Positions 1 through 9,030 of a DNA stretch of 64,000 nucleotides are shown one piece after another. The stretch is from Candidatus Lachnoclostridium avicola (GTDB taxonomy: Bacteria > Bacillota > Clostridia > Lachnospirales > Lachnospiraceae): contig DXFM01000031.1 of NCBI GenBank assembly GCA_019114465.1, positions 1 through 64,000 on the forward strand, in the 5' to 3' direction. The notes beneath the pieces were generated by a model. The model saw nothing but the letters and a program-made list of their open reading frames with translations, made no database searches and was not told where the DNA came from. Positions within the stretch are counted from its first letter, which is position 1. Each line of letters begins with the position of its first letter. A program made the position numbers and the translations under genes.

Positions 1-66
1 CAGTTTCGCCGCGATGTCTTTGTTCTGATAGGCAATCCGGACATCCGGCGCTCTTCTTTTTCTCAT
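1..66 (-). CDS. N-terminal end of an unidentified protein, cut by the window edge
   Basis: An ATG at 66 on the minus strand opens a frame that runs off the left edge without a stop. It begins MRKRRAPDVRIAYQNKDIAA. A strong GGAAGGAGG-type ribosome binding site lies just upstream (about 70-80), which supports a real start. Only 22 residues are visible, basic at the start and then hydrophilic, with no signal peptide. I do not recognise the family from so little. A good promoter at 290-318 points toward it, implying an untranslated leader of roughly 215 nt. Confidence 0.5.
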   Translation of the reverse strand, partial: MRKRRAPDVRIAYQNKDIAAKL

Positions 67-289
67 GCTCCTCCTTCCCCCGGACAGGAAGAACATACGG
101 AGTGCGGCCCCATAAGAAGTGCGCCCGATCCCCTTTCCAGGATCCTCTTCCCGCCTGCGTCAAAACCTGCCCGGCTCTCTTTCATCATTTATGTGGATTT
201 TATGATCCGGGAAATCTGGATCCGCGGATGGCCGCCGGGGCGGCCGGTACTGTCCTGCTGAGGAGGACAGATGAAATGTGTATAGTCTA
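67..289 (-). other. Long leader of the truncated left-edge gene
   Basis: About 220 bases without a convincing gene. On the minus strand they would be the untranslated leader between the 290-318 promoter and the ATG at 66. The stretch contains a GC-rich self-complementary segment near 225-245 (GGCCGCC/GGCGGCC type) and no T-tract directly after it. I see no known riboswitch motif. The small open frames across it lack ribosome binding sites. Confidence 0.3.
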
Positions 290-318
290 AGAATAGCATA
301 TATTCTGATTATTGACAA
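290..318 (-). promoter_or_regulatory. Sigma-A-type promoter for the left-edge gene
   Basis: Minus strand: -35 TTGTCA at 318-313, a 17-base spacer, and -10 TATTCT at 295-290 preceded by TG one base upstream (extended -10). It points toward the truncated gene at 66. It begins 13 bases from the end of repeat copy 1. Confidence 0.6.
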
Positions 319-330
319 CTGTATTTTGTT

Positions 331-462
331 CGGATAGGGAAAGTCCCTTTCCCTATCCGATTCGCGATACCACAGGCAGCTCACAGCAGAGCTGTTCGCT
401 GTCCGTTGCCCGGCAAATGTCCACCCTTACAGGCATAGCGGCTGCTTGCCGGGCGTATCGCG
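331..462. repeat. Structured intergenic repeat, copy 1 (long form)
   Basis: The core 363-462 is closed by CGCGATAC and GTATCGCG. Inside are two smaller inverted repeats: GGGCA-type/TGCCC, and CCGGCAA/TTGCCGG around a second hairpin. The predicted fold is a stem carrying two hairpins. This copy also has a flanking perfect hairpin at 331-359 (arms CGGATAGGGAAAG), shared only with copy 2. On the minus strand the core starts directly after the terminator T-tract at 463-468. Other copies lie at 5321, 38751 and 51124. No protein is encoded. Whether it is a mobile miniature element or a functional RNA cannot be decided from sequence alone. Confidence 0.85.
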
Positions 463-504
463 AAAAAACCGGACCAGACTTTCTGTTCTGAAAGCCTGAT
501 CCGG
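463..504 (-). terminator. Intrinsic terminator after the glycosidase gene
   Basis: Minus strand: an imperfect hairpin at 504-469 with CCGGATCAG/CTGGTCCGG-type arms, followed by six T at 468-463. It lies about 70 bases past the stop of the family 3 glycosidase and ends the GRE-activase-glycosidase operon. Repeat copy 1 begins at the next base. Confidence 0.85.
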
Positions 505-574
505 CACTGCGTTTTACATCTGGTCCCGTCCCAGTTTTCAGGGTTATCCCTCTTTCCTGGGTTATCTTCCTAGG

Positions 575-2788
575 TTATCCTTCGTATCGGAACCGGGCGC
601 TGTTTTCTGTGCGGCTGTCGCCGCCCACATAGATGGTGAACCACCCGGGCTCTGCCAGGAAGTTCATGTGTTTATCCCATATTTTAAGAAGATCTTCCGT
701 AATCTCAAATACGGCCTCCCCCTCTTCTCCCGGCTGCAGATACAGGCATTTTACGCCTTTCAGCTCCCGTCTGGGGCGGACGGTGGTTCCTTTCTCGTCC
801 CGAAGATAGAGCTGAACCGTCTCCTTTGCCGCCATGGAACCCTCGTTTTTCACAGTGACAGAAGCCGTAAGAATCTGTCCCTGCCCCATGGAACCGGCGG
901 ACAGACGCACCGGAGAATACCGAAAAATTCCATAGGTCAGACCATAGCCAAAGGAATAGAGGGGCTCGTTTGGCATATCCAGGTAGCGGCTGACAAATTT
1001 CTGCTCGGCTCCCGCGGGATCGTAGGGCCGTCCGGTGGTATAATCGTCGTGGTATACGGGAACCTGGGCGACGCTCCAGGGGAAGCTTATGGACACCCGG
1101 CCGCCGGGAGAGGTCCGTCCAAACAGCACGTCAGCGATTCCCGCTCCGCCCATGGTCCCCGGCAGAAATACAGCCAGCACCGCTTTCGAGCAGGCGGATA
1201 CCTCCCGCAGATCCAGGGGACGGCCGGAATACACCACTGTAACCACATTAGGGTTGACGGCGGATATCTGACGCAGCAGCTCCATCTGCTGATGGGGGAT
1301 GGTAATGTCTCCCCGGCTGGCAGCCTCTCCTGACTGGAGCGTGTGCTCTCCCAGGGCCATAACCACCCTGTCCGCCTCCTTCGCCGCCTGCAAAGCCTCC
1401 CGGATCCACTCATCCCGGTTTTCGCTCTGGCCAAATACCTCTTCCACGCCGAATCCCAGCACTCTGGTGTTCTCCAGCACATCACAGCCGTGGCAGAATA
1501 CAGCGTTGGCCCCGTATCCTCCCTCTGTCACGCCCCGGCGGAGAGTCACTGTATCTTCCCTGTTCTGGAAAATGGCCCAGGAGCCGCAGGTGTCCGTGCT
1601 GTCCACATAGGGCCCGATAAACGCTGTACGGCTGCCGGAATCCAGGGGAAGAACGGCGTCCTCATTTTTTAATAAAATGACGGACTCCGCCACAAGGGAC
1701 CGGGCCAGATCCCGGTGCTTCTCACAGAGAACCGTCCGCTTTTCCTCCTGGACGCCGGCTCCGTGGAAGGGATCCTCAAACAGGCCCAGGCGGTTTTTCA
1801 GGGTGAGGATCCGCCAGACCGCTTCGTCCACCAGCCGCTCCTCCACTTCTCCCGATTCCACCAGACCTTTCAGCTCTCTGGCATAACAGACGGACATCAT
1901 GTCGATGTCAATTCCCGCCTCAATAGCCAGCTTGGCCGCCTCCCTGGTATTCTCCGCCGCTCCCTGGGCCACCAGCTCTCCCACCGCCGACCAGTCGGAG
2001 ATGGTCACGCCCTCAAATCCCAGCTCATCCCGGAGAAGATTTCTCACAATCTTTTCCGACGCAGTGCAGGGAACGCCGTTTAAGGACTGGAAAGCCGGCA
2101 TGACGCAGGCCGTTCCCGCCCGGATCGCCGCGATCTTGGCCGGGAGATGGAATTCTCGGAGAGTGTGCTCAGAGAGCTCCGCATGATTGTACTCTCTTCC
2201 CGCCACCGGCGCGCCGTAACCCACAAAATGTTTGTCGCAGGCGGACAGACGGCCGGGGCGGCTCAGATCGTTGTCCGGACCCTGATAGCCCCGGACGTAG
2301 GCCTCCGCCATGCGGGCGTCCAGCCAGGGAGACTCCCCGAAGGACTCCAGCACCCGCCCCCACCGGGGATCCCGCACCAGATCCGTCATGGGTGAAAAGG
2401 TGACGTGAAGCCCGGCGGAAGCTGCTTCCGCCGCAGCCATGGTCATGGCCTTTTCCACCAGCTCCGGATGGAAGCTGGCGCCCAGAGCCAGGGGAATGGG
2501 AAATACAGTGCGGTAGCCGTGGATGACATCCGCCATCATCAGAAGGGGAATGTGGTGGGGATGCTCTTCCATATATCGCTCCTGAATCTTTCTCAGCCGC
2601 TTTGCCCCGGCGATTCCCAGAATGGAGCCGGCCAGTTTACAGTCGGAGAGCTCCAGCCCCGCGTCCGCCGCCGGGCCGGTGATCACCGCATCCTCCTCCA
2701 GAAAGGCGCCGGTCACCTGGACCATCTGCCCCACTTTTTCTTCCAGGCTCATGGACTGAAGCAAATGTTTCAGTTCCTGTTCTGTCAT
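575..2788 (-). CDS. Glycoside hydrolase family 3 beta-glycosidase (BglX-like)
   Basis: 737 residues, the normal length for a three-domain GH3 enzyme. It probably releases terminal beta-linked sugars (glucose or xylose) from oligosaccharides. The barrel domain carries the DPRWGR segment (about 140-145), the KH pair at 186-187 and the nucleophile Asp265 in the VTISDW motif. The alpha/beta sandwich domain follows (about 370-600), then a fibronectin-type C-terminal domain (about 650-735). There is no signal peptide, so it should act in the cytoplasm on imported sugars. Its start overlaps the stop of the radical SAM activase by 4 bases (ATGA), so it is translationally coupled to the glycyl radical enzyme pair. 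The family is secure; the exact substrate is not. Confidence 0.93.
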   Translation of the reverse strand: MTEQELKHLLQSMSLEEKVGQMVQVTGAFLEEDAVITGPAADAGLELSDCKLAGSILGIAGAKRLRKIQERYMEEHPHHIPLLMMADVIHGYRTVFPIPLALGASFHPELVEKAMTMAAAEAASAGLHVTFSPMTDLVRDPRWGRVLESFGESPWLDARMAEAYVRGYQGPDNDLSRPGRLSACDKHFVGYGAPVAGREYNHAELSEHTLREFHLPAKIAAIRAGTACVMPAFQSLNGVPCTASEKIVRNLLRDELGFEGVTISDWSAVGELVAQGAAENTREAAKLAIEAGIDIDMMSVCYARELKGLVESGEVEERLVDEAVWRILTLKNRLGLFEDPFHGAGVQEEKRTVLCEKHRDLARSLVAESVILLKNEDAVLPLDSGSRTAFIGPYVDSTDTCGSWAIFQNREDTVTLRRGVTEGGYGANAVFCHGCDVLENTRVLGFGVEEVFGQSENRDEWIREALQAAKEADRVVMALGEHTLQSGEAASRGDITIPHQQMELLRQISAVNPNVVTVVYSGRPLDLREVSACSKAVLAVFLPGTMGGAGIADVLFGRTSPGGRVSISFPWSVAQVPVYHDDYTTGRPYDPAGAEQKFVSRYLDMPNEPLYSFGYGLTYGIFRYSPVRLSAGSMGQGQILTASVTVKNEGSMAAKETVQLYLRDEKGTTVRPRRELKGVKCLYLQPGEEGEAVFEITEDLLKIWDKHMNFLAEPGWFTIYVGGDSRTENSARFRYEG

Positions 2789-3777
2789 GTGATCACAACC
2801 TCCTTTACGCCCTTTTTCCAGGCAATTTCTCTCAAACTTTCCATCAGCTCATCGGACGGTTCCGGGGTTTGGGAAAAGTTCTCCCGGACGCCGTATTTCC
2901 GGAATTTGATCAGCTTGTAGCGAACCTCCGGATAGGGAGCGATGAGACTGGCTCCCAGCTCCACCGTTTTCCGGCTGTCTGCCACGTCCGGAACCACCAC
3001 TGTGCGGATCTCATAGAGCTTTCCCAGCTCTGCTGTCAGCCGGATGTTGTCCGTCACCGGCCCCAGATCCCGGCCGGTGAGCCGTCTGTGATCCTCATCC
3101 GTCCCAGCTTTTAAATCGATCATGGTCTTGTCTGTCACCGCCAGGAATTCCTCCCGGCCCGCCAGGGAAATCTGGCCGTTGGTGTCCATATAGGTGGTCT
3201 TTCCCGCCCCCTTCACCAGACGGTAAAACTCCGTCAGAAACTCCAGATAAAGACCGCACTCCCCGCCGGAGGTGGTGATTCCGTCGATAAAGGGAAAAAA
3301 CGGTTTCACCTGGTCAAAGAGTTCCTCCGGCGTCAGATTCCGGATCTTCGGCGAGGCGTCGTTGGGGCAGACCTTAATGCAGGTGTCGCAGTTTACGCAC
3401 CGGTCAAAATCGTAGGCCACCCGGCGAACGCCGGCGGAGCTGGTGCCGGAAACATCCGACGGGCTGGCGACGGAAACTCCGGATCCGGCAGATGAAATGA
3501 CGGAATCCCCCGCCGCAGTACAGCCGGCATCCGCTGCACCCACCGCCGGCTCCTCCCCCGCCCAGCTCAATGCTCCCGCGGGGCAGGCGTCCACGCAGGT
3601 GCCGCAGCCGACGCAGAGATGGATGGTTTCCGGGTTGTGGCAGTACAGACAGTTCTGATTACAGCCCTGAAGAAAGACGGCAGTCCGGTTTCCGAAGCCG
3701 TCCACGGCGGAAAAGGGAATGATCTTATTTACCGGGGCGGTAAGGACGCCGCCCGGCTGATCTGCCCTCCGGCTCAT
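2785..3777 (-). CDS. yjjW: Glycyl radical enzyme activating protein (radical SAM, YjjW type)
   Basis: 330 residues. The radical SAM CX3CX2C motif is at Cys39/43/46. Two ferredoxin-like 4Fe-4S motifs follow at Cys55/58/61/65 and Cys127/130/133/137. In the family, it would use S-adenosylmethionine to place the glycyl radical on the partner enzyme encoded directly upstream (4-base overlap). Between the two ferredoxin motifs lies an unusual Ala/Ser/Gly-rich stretch of about 48 residues (71-118) that looks like a flexible linker of low complexity. The pairing with a YjjI-type enzyme and the two-cluster insert support the YjjW assignment. Confidence 0.9.
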   Translation of the reverse strand: MSRRADQPGGVLTAPVNKIIPFSAVDGFGNRTAVFLQGCNQNCLYCHNPETIHLCVGCGTCVDACPAGALSWAGEEPAVGAADAGCTAAGDSVISSAGSGVSVASPSDVSGTSSAGVRRVAYDFDRCVNCDTCIKVCPNDASPKIRNLTPEELFDQVKPFFPFIDGITTSGGECGLYLEFLTEFYRLVKGAGKTTYMDTNGQISLAGREEFLAVTDKTMIDLKAGTDEDHRRLTGRDLGPVTDNIRLTAELGKLYEIRTVVVPDVADSRKTVELGASLIAPYPEVRYKLIKFRKYGVRENFSQTPEPSDELMESLREIAWKKGVKEVVIT

Positions 3778-5273
3778 TCCTCCCCACGCACCTTCCGGTC
3801 CAGAAGATGGAGATTTTTGTTCACCCCGGAGCCGTTGACCGTGGCCTCGTTCAGGGTCATCTCCTCCCGCTCAAATTTCTCCAGATCGGATTTCTTCACC
3901 AGGTATCCCGTCACCCGCACCAGATCGGAATTGCCGGAATAGAAGGAGAGGTATCTGGCTCCGGAGGCGAAAGCTCCCTTTAAAATGTCCAGCAGATATC
4001 TGGGGTTTTTCTTTACCGTGTCGTCGAAGGGGAACAGTTCTCCGCAGCCGGCGTCGCAGTGGCGGTGCATCCGGATGAAGTTCATGATCTGATAGGGCAG
4101 ATCCGGCTCTTCTCCGATGGGAATCCGGCCGCCGGGTGTGGAATCCGTGTCCTCCATCACTCCCACCTGGGCGTGAAGGCCGTATTTTCCGTATTTTGCC
4201 GGGCGCTTGTCCAGCTCTTCTTTCAGGCGGTTCATGATCGCCTCGCCGAAGGCGTCCGCCCGCTCTCCGTGGCCGAACCGCTCCTCCTCGTCCGTCAGGT
4301 TCAGCATCCGGTTGACGCACTCCGCCAGGCCCACAAAACCGAACATGCCGATCATATGGTCCCGGTCTTTCTTGATCAGGCCTTCCCGGTACAGGAAGGT
4401 GTTCTCATAAAAATGGCAGAAATCGATGATGAACTCGCACCGGCTGTCGATGGCGTCGCACACCGCCGTCACCGCGTCGGGGATCACCCGGTTCAGCAGA
4501 TCCTCCGGGCTCTCAGCCAGCTCCGGCAGACGGTTCATGTTCAGGCGCACCAGGGTCAGGCCGCAGCCGCCGATGGGCAGGGTGTTGTAGCAGCTCACCA
4601 CCGCGTAGTCTCCCATATCCCGGCGGTACAGCTTGTCATTGGCAAAGCTGGGCTTTGCCGCGGCCATGGCCGTGTCCAGAGCCGCCATCATATAATCGTC
4701 GGGGGTGTCCTCCCGCCACATAAGAGTCATATTGGGGCAGGGGCGGCCCATTTCTTTCGTCAGCTTCAGGATGATCCTTCCCGCCTTCGTGTCTTCTCCG
4801 CTCAGATCCGCATGGCAGAAGGCGTTGGAGATGGTCCGGTCCACATGGACCAGCAGAAAGCGGATGGCTTTCTCCGCCTCCGCCTCATCTTTCACAAAAG
4901 GCTCCAGCAGCTTGTCCAGGCAGCCGATGTACACCGGCAGGCCGCCGTCGTCGGGGATGTTGTGGTAGAGACACAGCAGGTTTCCCACCGCGTCCCAGAT
5001 GTCCTTCGGCGGCTCAAGCATGAGGAATTCGCTTCCCTGCTTTAAAAACAGCTCATAGTCCGGCAGGCAGTACCGGGTCCGGTAGGGGGATTTCCCCTCA
5101 AACATATCCATCATGGCGCCGTTGGCGAAATACTCCTTTGATTTCTCCGTGTAATTGACCAGCTCCACGGAGTTTTCCGCGATCTTGGCCATGTCCTTCA
5201 GTCTCTGGTTGAAAGTCACCTTCGGGTTGGTGATGGTATAGATAATATCCTGTGTCATATCATTGGTTGCCAT
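3774..5273 (-). CDS. yjjI: YjjI-type glycyl radical enzyme
   Basis: 499 residues, much shorter than pyruvate formate-lyase (about 760) and the normal size for the YjjI subfamily, whose reaction I do not know. The glycyl radical site is Gly456 in the RVTGY motif near the C-terminus. Cys228 (SCYN) and Cys237 (GGCG) are the candidate thiyl residues in the middle of the protein. The start at 5273 follows AGGAGG by 11 bases. It is the first gene of a coupled operon with its activase and a GH3 glycosidase, which suggests anaerobic fermentation of something linked to glycoside breakdown. That functional link is inference only. Confidence 0.88.
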   Translation of the reverse strand: MATNDMTQDIIYTITNPKVTFNQRLKDMAKIAENSVELVNYTEKSKEYFANGAMMDMFEGKSPYRTRYCLPDYELFLKQGSEFLMLEPPKDIWDAVGNLLCLYHNIPDDGGLPVYIGCLDKLLEPFVKDEAEAEKAIRFLLVHVDRTISNAFCHADLSGEDTKAGRIILKLTKEMGRPCPNMTLMWREDTPDDYMMAALDTAMAAAKPSFANDKLYRRDMGDYAVVSCYNTLPIGGCGLTLVRLNMNRLPELAESPEDLLNRVIPDAVTAVCDAIDSRCEFIIDFCHFYENTFLYREGLIKKDRDHMIGMFGFVGLAECVNRMLNLTDEEERFGHGERADAFGEAIMNRLKEELDKRPAKYGKYGLHAQVGVMEDTDSTPGGRIPIGEEPDLPYQIMNFIRMHRHCDAGCGELFPFDDTVKKNPRYLLDILKGAFASGARYLSFYSGNSDLVRVTGYLVKKSDLEKFEREEMTLNEATVNGSGVNKNLHLLDRKVRGEE

Positions 5274-5320
5274 ACAGGTTCAAACCTCCTAAATATCAGT
5301 AATCTCAGGGCCGGAGCCAT

Positions 5321-5452
5321 CGGATAGGGAAAGTCCTTTCCCCTGTCCGATTCGCGATACCACGGGCAGCTCACAGCAAAGCTGTTCGCTGTCCGTTGCC
5401 CGGCAAGTGTCCGCCCATGCAAGCATGGCGTCCGCTTGCCGGGCGTATCGCC
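5321..5452. repeat. Structured intergenic repeat, copy 2 (long form)
   Basis: The core 5353-5452 is nearly identical to copy 1, closed by GCGATAC/GTATCGC and with the inner hairpin CCGCCCATGC/GCATGGCGT. As in copy 1, the extra flanking hairpin is present (5321-5349, arms starting CGGATAGGG). On the minus strand it follows the T-tract (5458-5454) of the nucleoside-importer operon terminator. It separates that operon from the glycyl radical enzyme operon, whose promoter I could not identify here. Confidence 0.85.
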
Positions 5453-5453
5453 C

Positions 5454-5489
5454 AAAAAGGGCCTGCACCGGATAAAGGTGTGCAGGCCC
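5454..5489 (-). terminator. Intrinsic terminator of the nucleoside ABC operon
   Basis: Minus strand hairpin 5489-5459 with GGGCCTGCAC-type arms and a short loop, then five T at 5458-5454. It sits just past the stop of the last permease gene (5507) and next to repeat copy 2. Confidence 0.88.
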
Positions 5490-5506
5490 GGTTTTCACGG
5501 TTCGGT

Positions 5507-6427
5507 CTATGAATTTTTCATCTTCCGGTAGGTCCGGATAGAGAAAATGGCAAGTCCCGCCAGGGTAGCGCAGTAGGGAATGGTCCTCACCAGATCAGAG
5601 GGCCAGCCCAGGGTTGCCACGGCGTTGGACAAGGCGTCCGCCACGCCGAAGAGCAGAGATGTGGCCGCTGTCCCCAGGGGATGCTGAAGTCCCATGGCCT
5701 CCGCCGCCAGGGCGATCCAGCCCCGGCCGCTGACCATGTCTCTGGAAAACCAGGACACGTAGCCCATGGACATAAACGCTCCTCCGAAGCCGCACATCAG
5801 GCCGCTTAAGATCAGGGCGATGGCCTGAGTCTTCTCCACGCTGATTCCCACGGAATCTGCCGCCTCCTTCTTCTCTCCCACCGCCCGGAGGTGCCAGCCG
5901 AGAGAAGTCCTTTTTAATAGGAAGAAAGTGAAGATCACCGCCACAATGGCCAGGTAGGTGAGGACGTTGTGGCCGGAGATGGCCGGTCCGATCACCGGGA
6001 TATCCTGGATCAGCGGAATGTTCACGCTGGGCAGCACCTTGCTGGGAAGGGACACGCTGGTTCCCTTGTCGTGGGCAGCCAGATAGAGGAAAAAGATGGT
6101 TCCGCCGCTGGCCAGGCTGTTGATGGCGATTCCGCCCAGAATAATGTTGGTCTTGTAGTACAGGGTGAAGAACGCCAGCACCCCGGCGGACAGCACCGCG
6201 AACAGCAGGGCAAACAGCAGGCCCATGGCCGCGCTGTCAAAAAGATAGCTGAAAAACATGCCCGCAAACGCGGCGATCAGCATCATTCCCTCCAGCGCAA
6301 TGTTGGGAACTCCCGCCACATCCGACAGCACCGCTCCCATGGATGCGAACAAAAGGGGCGTGGTCACCCGCAGGATCGAGTAAAAAAAGTCCGTGGTAAA
6401 TATCAGATTCGCTAATGCTCTCATCAC
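5507..6427 (-). CDS. Nucleoside ABC transporter permease 2 (NupC/YufQ-like)
   Basis: 306 residues with about nine hydrophobic segments, typical of the second permease of BMP-dependent nucleoside importers. The segment with GVPNIALEGMMLIAAF near the N-terminus and the VGEKKEAADSVGI segment (about 190) match this family, the latter being the cytoplasmic loop that contacts the ATPase. It forms the membrane channel with the permease encoded just upstream, which it overlaps by 4 bases. It is the last gene of the cluster and is followed by a terminator. Confidence 0.9.
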   Translation of the reverse strand: MMRALANLIFTTDFFYSILRVTTPLLFASMGAVLSDVAGVPNIALEGMMLIAAFAGMFFSYLFDSAAMGLLFALLFAVLSAGVLAFFTLYYKTNIILGGIAINSLASGGTIFFLYLAAHDKGTSVSLPSKVLPSVNIPLIQDIPVIGPAISGHNVLTYLAIVAVIFTFFLLKRTSLGWHLRAVGEKKEAADSVGISVEKTQAIALILSGLMCGFGGAFMSMGYVSWFSRDMVSGRGWIALAAEAMGLQHPLGTAATSLLFGVADALSNAVATLGWPSDLVRTIPYCATLAGLAIFSIRTYRKMKNS

Positions 6428-7464
6428 TTCGCCTCCTTCTCGATCCAGTTCTGTTTATACTTGTGGAGAAATCTCTCCGCGGAAATCAGAAGAATGATAA
6501 TACTCTGCAGAATGGAGATCATCTCTGTGGGCACGTCGGAAGCCCGGTTTACCAGGTCGGCTCCCACCCGCAGGTAGCTGACGAAGAACGCCGCTCCGAT
6601 GACGCCGATGGGATGATTTCCCGCCAGCATGGCGATCATGGCTCCGTCAAAACCATAGCCCGGAAGAGCGGTCCACTCAAACCGGCGGTGCATTCCCAGA
6701 CATTCAATGATTCCGCCCATGCCGGCGATGGCTCCCGCCGCCAGGTGCACGATGATGATCACCTTCGTCACATTAATGCCGGAATAGCTGGCAAATTTGC
6801 CGTTGTCGCCCACCATGCGGATCTCATAGCCCCACTTGCTCTTAAATAGGAACACATAGGCCGCAAACGCGCAGGCCAGGGCGATGAGAAAGCCCACATG
6901 AACTCTGGTTCCAGGGATAATGTTGGCCAGCAGAGCGTTGGAACGGTACTGATAGGAAACCAGGGAAGCCACCTGGGGATCCCGCATCATGTTGTTTAAC
7001 AGATACAGTCCCACACCCAGCAGGATGTTGTTCATCATCAGGGAAGTCACCATCTCGCTGGCACCGTATTTTGCCTTCAGAACGCCGGGAATCAGCATAA
7101 CCACCATGCCGGTGACCGCTCCCGTCACAATGCAGACGATGGGAAATACCACCGGCGGCAGCTGGGGCCAGATGGCCACGATGGAACCGGTGATTCCGGC
7201 GATGAAAAAGATTCCCTCTCCCCCCAGGTTAAACAGGCTGGCCTTGAACATCAGGGCCATGGCCAGACCGGAAAAGATCAGAGGCACCGCTGTCTCCACA
7301 ATATTTCCCAGGTAGCGCTTGGTGGAGAAGGGGCGCAGAAGGAAGATCTTGATGGACTCCACCGGCTGGTCGCTCACCAGCACGATGATCACGAAAGCCA
7401 CCAGGATTGCCACCAGCATGGACACCGCCGTCCTTATGATGGTAAATGAACGCTCTCTGCTCAT
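6424..7464 (-). CDS. Nucleoside ABC transporter permease 1 (NupB/YufP-like)
   Basis: 346 residues, multi-spanning. It contains FNLGGEGIFFIAG (about 75-87), a hallmark of this permease subfamily, and the cytoplasmic coupling segment MVGDNGKFASYSGIN (about 218-232). It overlaps the ATPase gene upstream and the second permease gene downstream by 4 bases each. With them it should import purine or pyrimidine nucleosides delivered by the BMP lipoprotein. Confidence 0.9.
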   Translation of the reverse strand: MSRERSFTIIRTAVSMLVAILVAFVIIVLVSDQPVESIKIFLLRPFSTKRYLGNIVETAVPLIFSGLAMALMFKASLFNLGGEGIFFIAGITGSIVAIWPQLPPVVFPIVCIVTGAVTGMVVMLIPGVLKAKYGASEMVTSLMMNNILLGVGLYLLNNMMRDPQVASLVSYQYRSNALLANIIPGTRVHVGFLIALACAFAAYVFLFKSKWGYEIRMVGDNGKFASYSGINVTKVIIIVHLAAGAIAGMGGIIECLGMHRRFEWTALPGYGFDGAMIAMLAGNHPIGVIGAAFFVSYLRVGADLVNRASDVPTEMISILQSIIILLISAERFLHKYKQNWIEKEAK

Positions 7465-9011
7465 CCTCTTGCCCTCCTTATCTGTTCTTCGCTGTGCCGC
7501 TCAAGCCCCAGCATGTAAAGTCCCAGTTTCTCCTCATTCAGTCCCTCCGTGTTGTCAAAATAAGCCACGATCTCTCCCTCGTACATGACGGCGATCACAT
7601 CGGAGAGTTTCAGGGCCTCACTCAAATCTGCGGATACCAGCAGCACCGCGCAGCCCTCGTTCCGCAGCTCCATGATCTTTTTGTGGATGATGTGGGCAGC
7701 TCCCACATCCACGCCTCTGGTGGGCTGTTCGGCGATAAGAACCTGGGGATCATGGCTGCATTCTCTGGCCACCACCACCTTCTGCATGTTTCCGCCGGAA
7801 AGCATGCCCACCTTCTGTTTATTTCCGGAGCAGCGGATCTCGTACTCCTGAATGTTTTCATCCGCAAACTCCTCGATTTTCTTATAATCCAGCAGGCCGC
7901 CGCGGCAGAATTCTGACGTAGCGTAGCGGTTGGAAACCATGTTTTCCGCGATGGATTCCTGGCCGGCGATTCCCTGCTCGATGCGGTCCTCCGGCACATA
8001 GCCGAACTGCATTTTCCGGATTTCCTGGATGGAAAGCTTCTTAATGGAGGTTCCGTTCAGACGGATGTCTCCCTCCCGGACCGCCCGCTTTCTGGTCATT
8101 AAATCAATCAGCTCCACCTGACCGTTGCCCTGCACTCCCGCGATTCCAAAAATCATGCCGCTGCGGACGCCGAAACTGACATTTTTCAGCACCTGAACCT
8201 TGTTCCGGTCGGTGTAGGACAGATTTTCCACCTCGATCCGCAGCTCTCCCGGCTTCGGGGCCGTTTTTTCAATGGTGGTGTCCATCTCACAGCCCATGAT
8301 CAGACTGGAGATCTGCTGCTCCGTCACATCCTCCGTCCGGTAGCATCCCACAGAGCGGCTGGATCTCATGACGGTGATCCGGTCCGAGATCTTTTTGATC
8401 TCCGGGATCTTGTGGGAGATGAACACAATGGTGTGTCCCTGCTCCTTTAAATGAATCAGCTCCTCAAACAGCTGATCCGTCTCCTGGGGCGCCAGCACTG
8501 CCGTGGGCTCGTCCAGAATCAGGATCTCCGCTCCCCTGGCCAGGGCCTTTAAGATCTCAATCTTCTGCTTTACGCCTACCGGGAGGGTTCTGGTGACCGC
8601 CTCCGCGTCCACCTCCAGATTGTACTTTTTACTGATCTCCTGGGTGTAGCGGACAGCCTCCGCCTCATTGACAAACATTCCCTTCTTCGGTTCCATGCCC
8701 AGCACAATGTTCTGCGCCGCCGTGAAGGACTCCACCAGCATGAAGTGCTGATGCACCATGCCGATGCCGTGGGCAATGGCATCCTTAGAAGAGGAGAACC
8801 GAACCGGTTCTCCTCTCAGCAGGATCTCCCCGGAAGAAGGCGGCTCCATGCCGAACAGGATCTTCATCAGGGTGGATTTTCCCGCGCCGTTTTCTCCCAC
8901 CAGCGCATGGATCTCTCCTTTTTTCAGGTTGAAGTCCACATCCCGGTTGGCGGCGATTCCATTGCCGTAAACCTTAGAGATGTGCCTCATTTCCAAAATA
9001 TATTCTTCCAT
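7461..9011 (-). CDS. Nucleoside ABC transporter ATP-binding protein (NupA/YufO-like)
   Basis: 516 residues with two fused ATPase domains. The first has a full Walker A (GENGAGKST, residues 39-47) and Walker B (ILILDEPTAVL). The second has a degenerate Walker A (GVQGNGQ) but a clear LSGGNMQKV signature. One consensus and one degenerate site is the usual arrangement for this sugar/nucleoside ATPase class. The gene follows the BMP lipoprotein gene by 19 bases. It energises the two permeases encoded next. Confidence 0.93.
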   Translation of the reverse strand: MEEYILEMRHISKVYGNGIAANRDVDFNLKKGEIHALVGENGAGKSTLMKILFGMEPPSSGEILLRGEPVRFSSSKDAIAHGIGMVHQHFMLVESFTAAQNIVLGMEPKKGMFVNEAEAVRYTQEISKKYNLEVDAEAVTRTLPVGVKQKIEILKALARGAEILILDEPTAVLAPQETDQLFEELIHLKEQGHTIVFISHKIPEIKKISDRITVMRSSRSVGCYRTEDVTEQQISSLIMGCEMDTTIEKTAPKPGELRIEVENLSYTDRNKVQVLKNVSFGVRSGMIFGIAGVQGNGQVELIDLMTRKRAVREGDIRLNGTSIKKLSIQEIRKMQFGYVPEDRIEQGIAGQESIAENMVSNRYATSEFCRGGLLDYKKIEEFADENIQEYEIRCSGNKQKVGMLSGGNMQKVVVARECSHDPQVLIAEQPTRGVDVGAAHIIHKKIMELRNEGCAVLLVSADLSEALKLSDVIAVMYEGEIVAYFDNTEGLNEEKLGLYMLGLERHSEEQIRRARG

Positions 9012-9030
9012 CCGGGATACCTCCGTTTAA

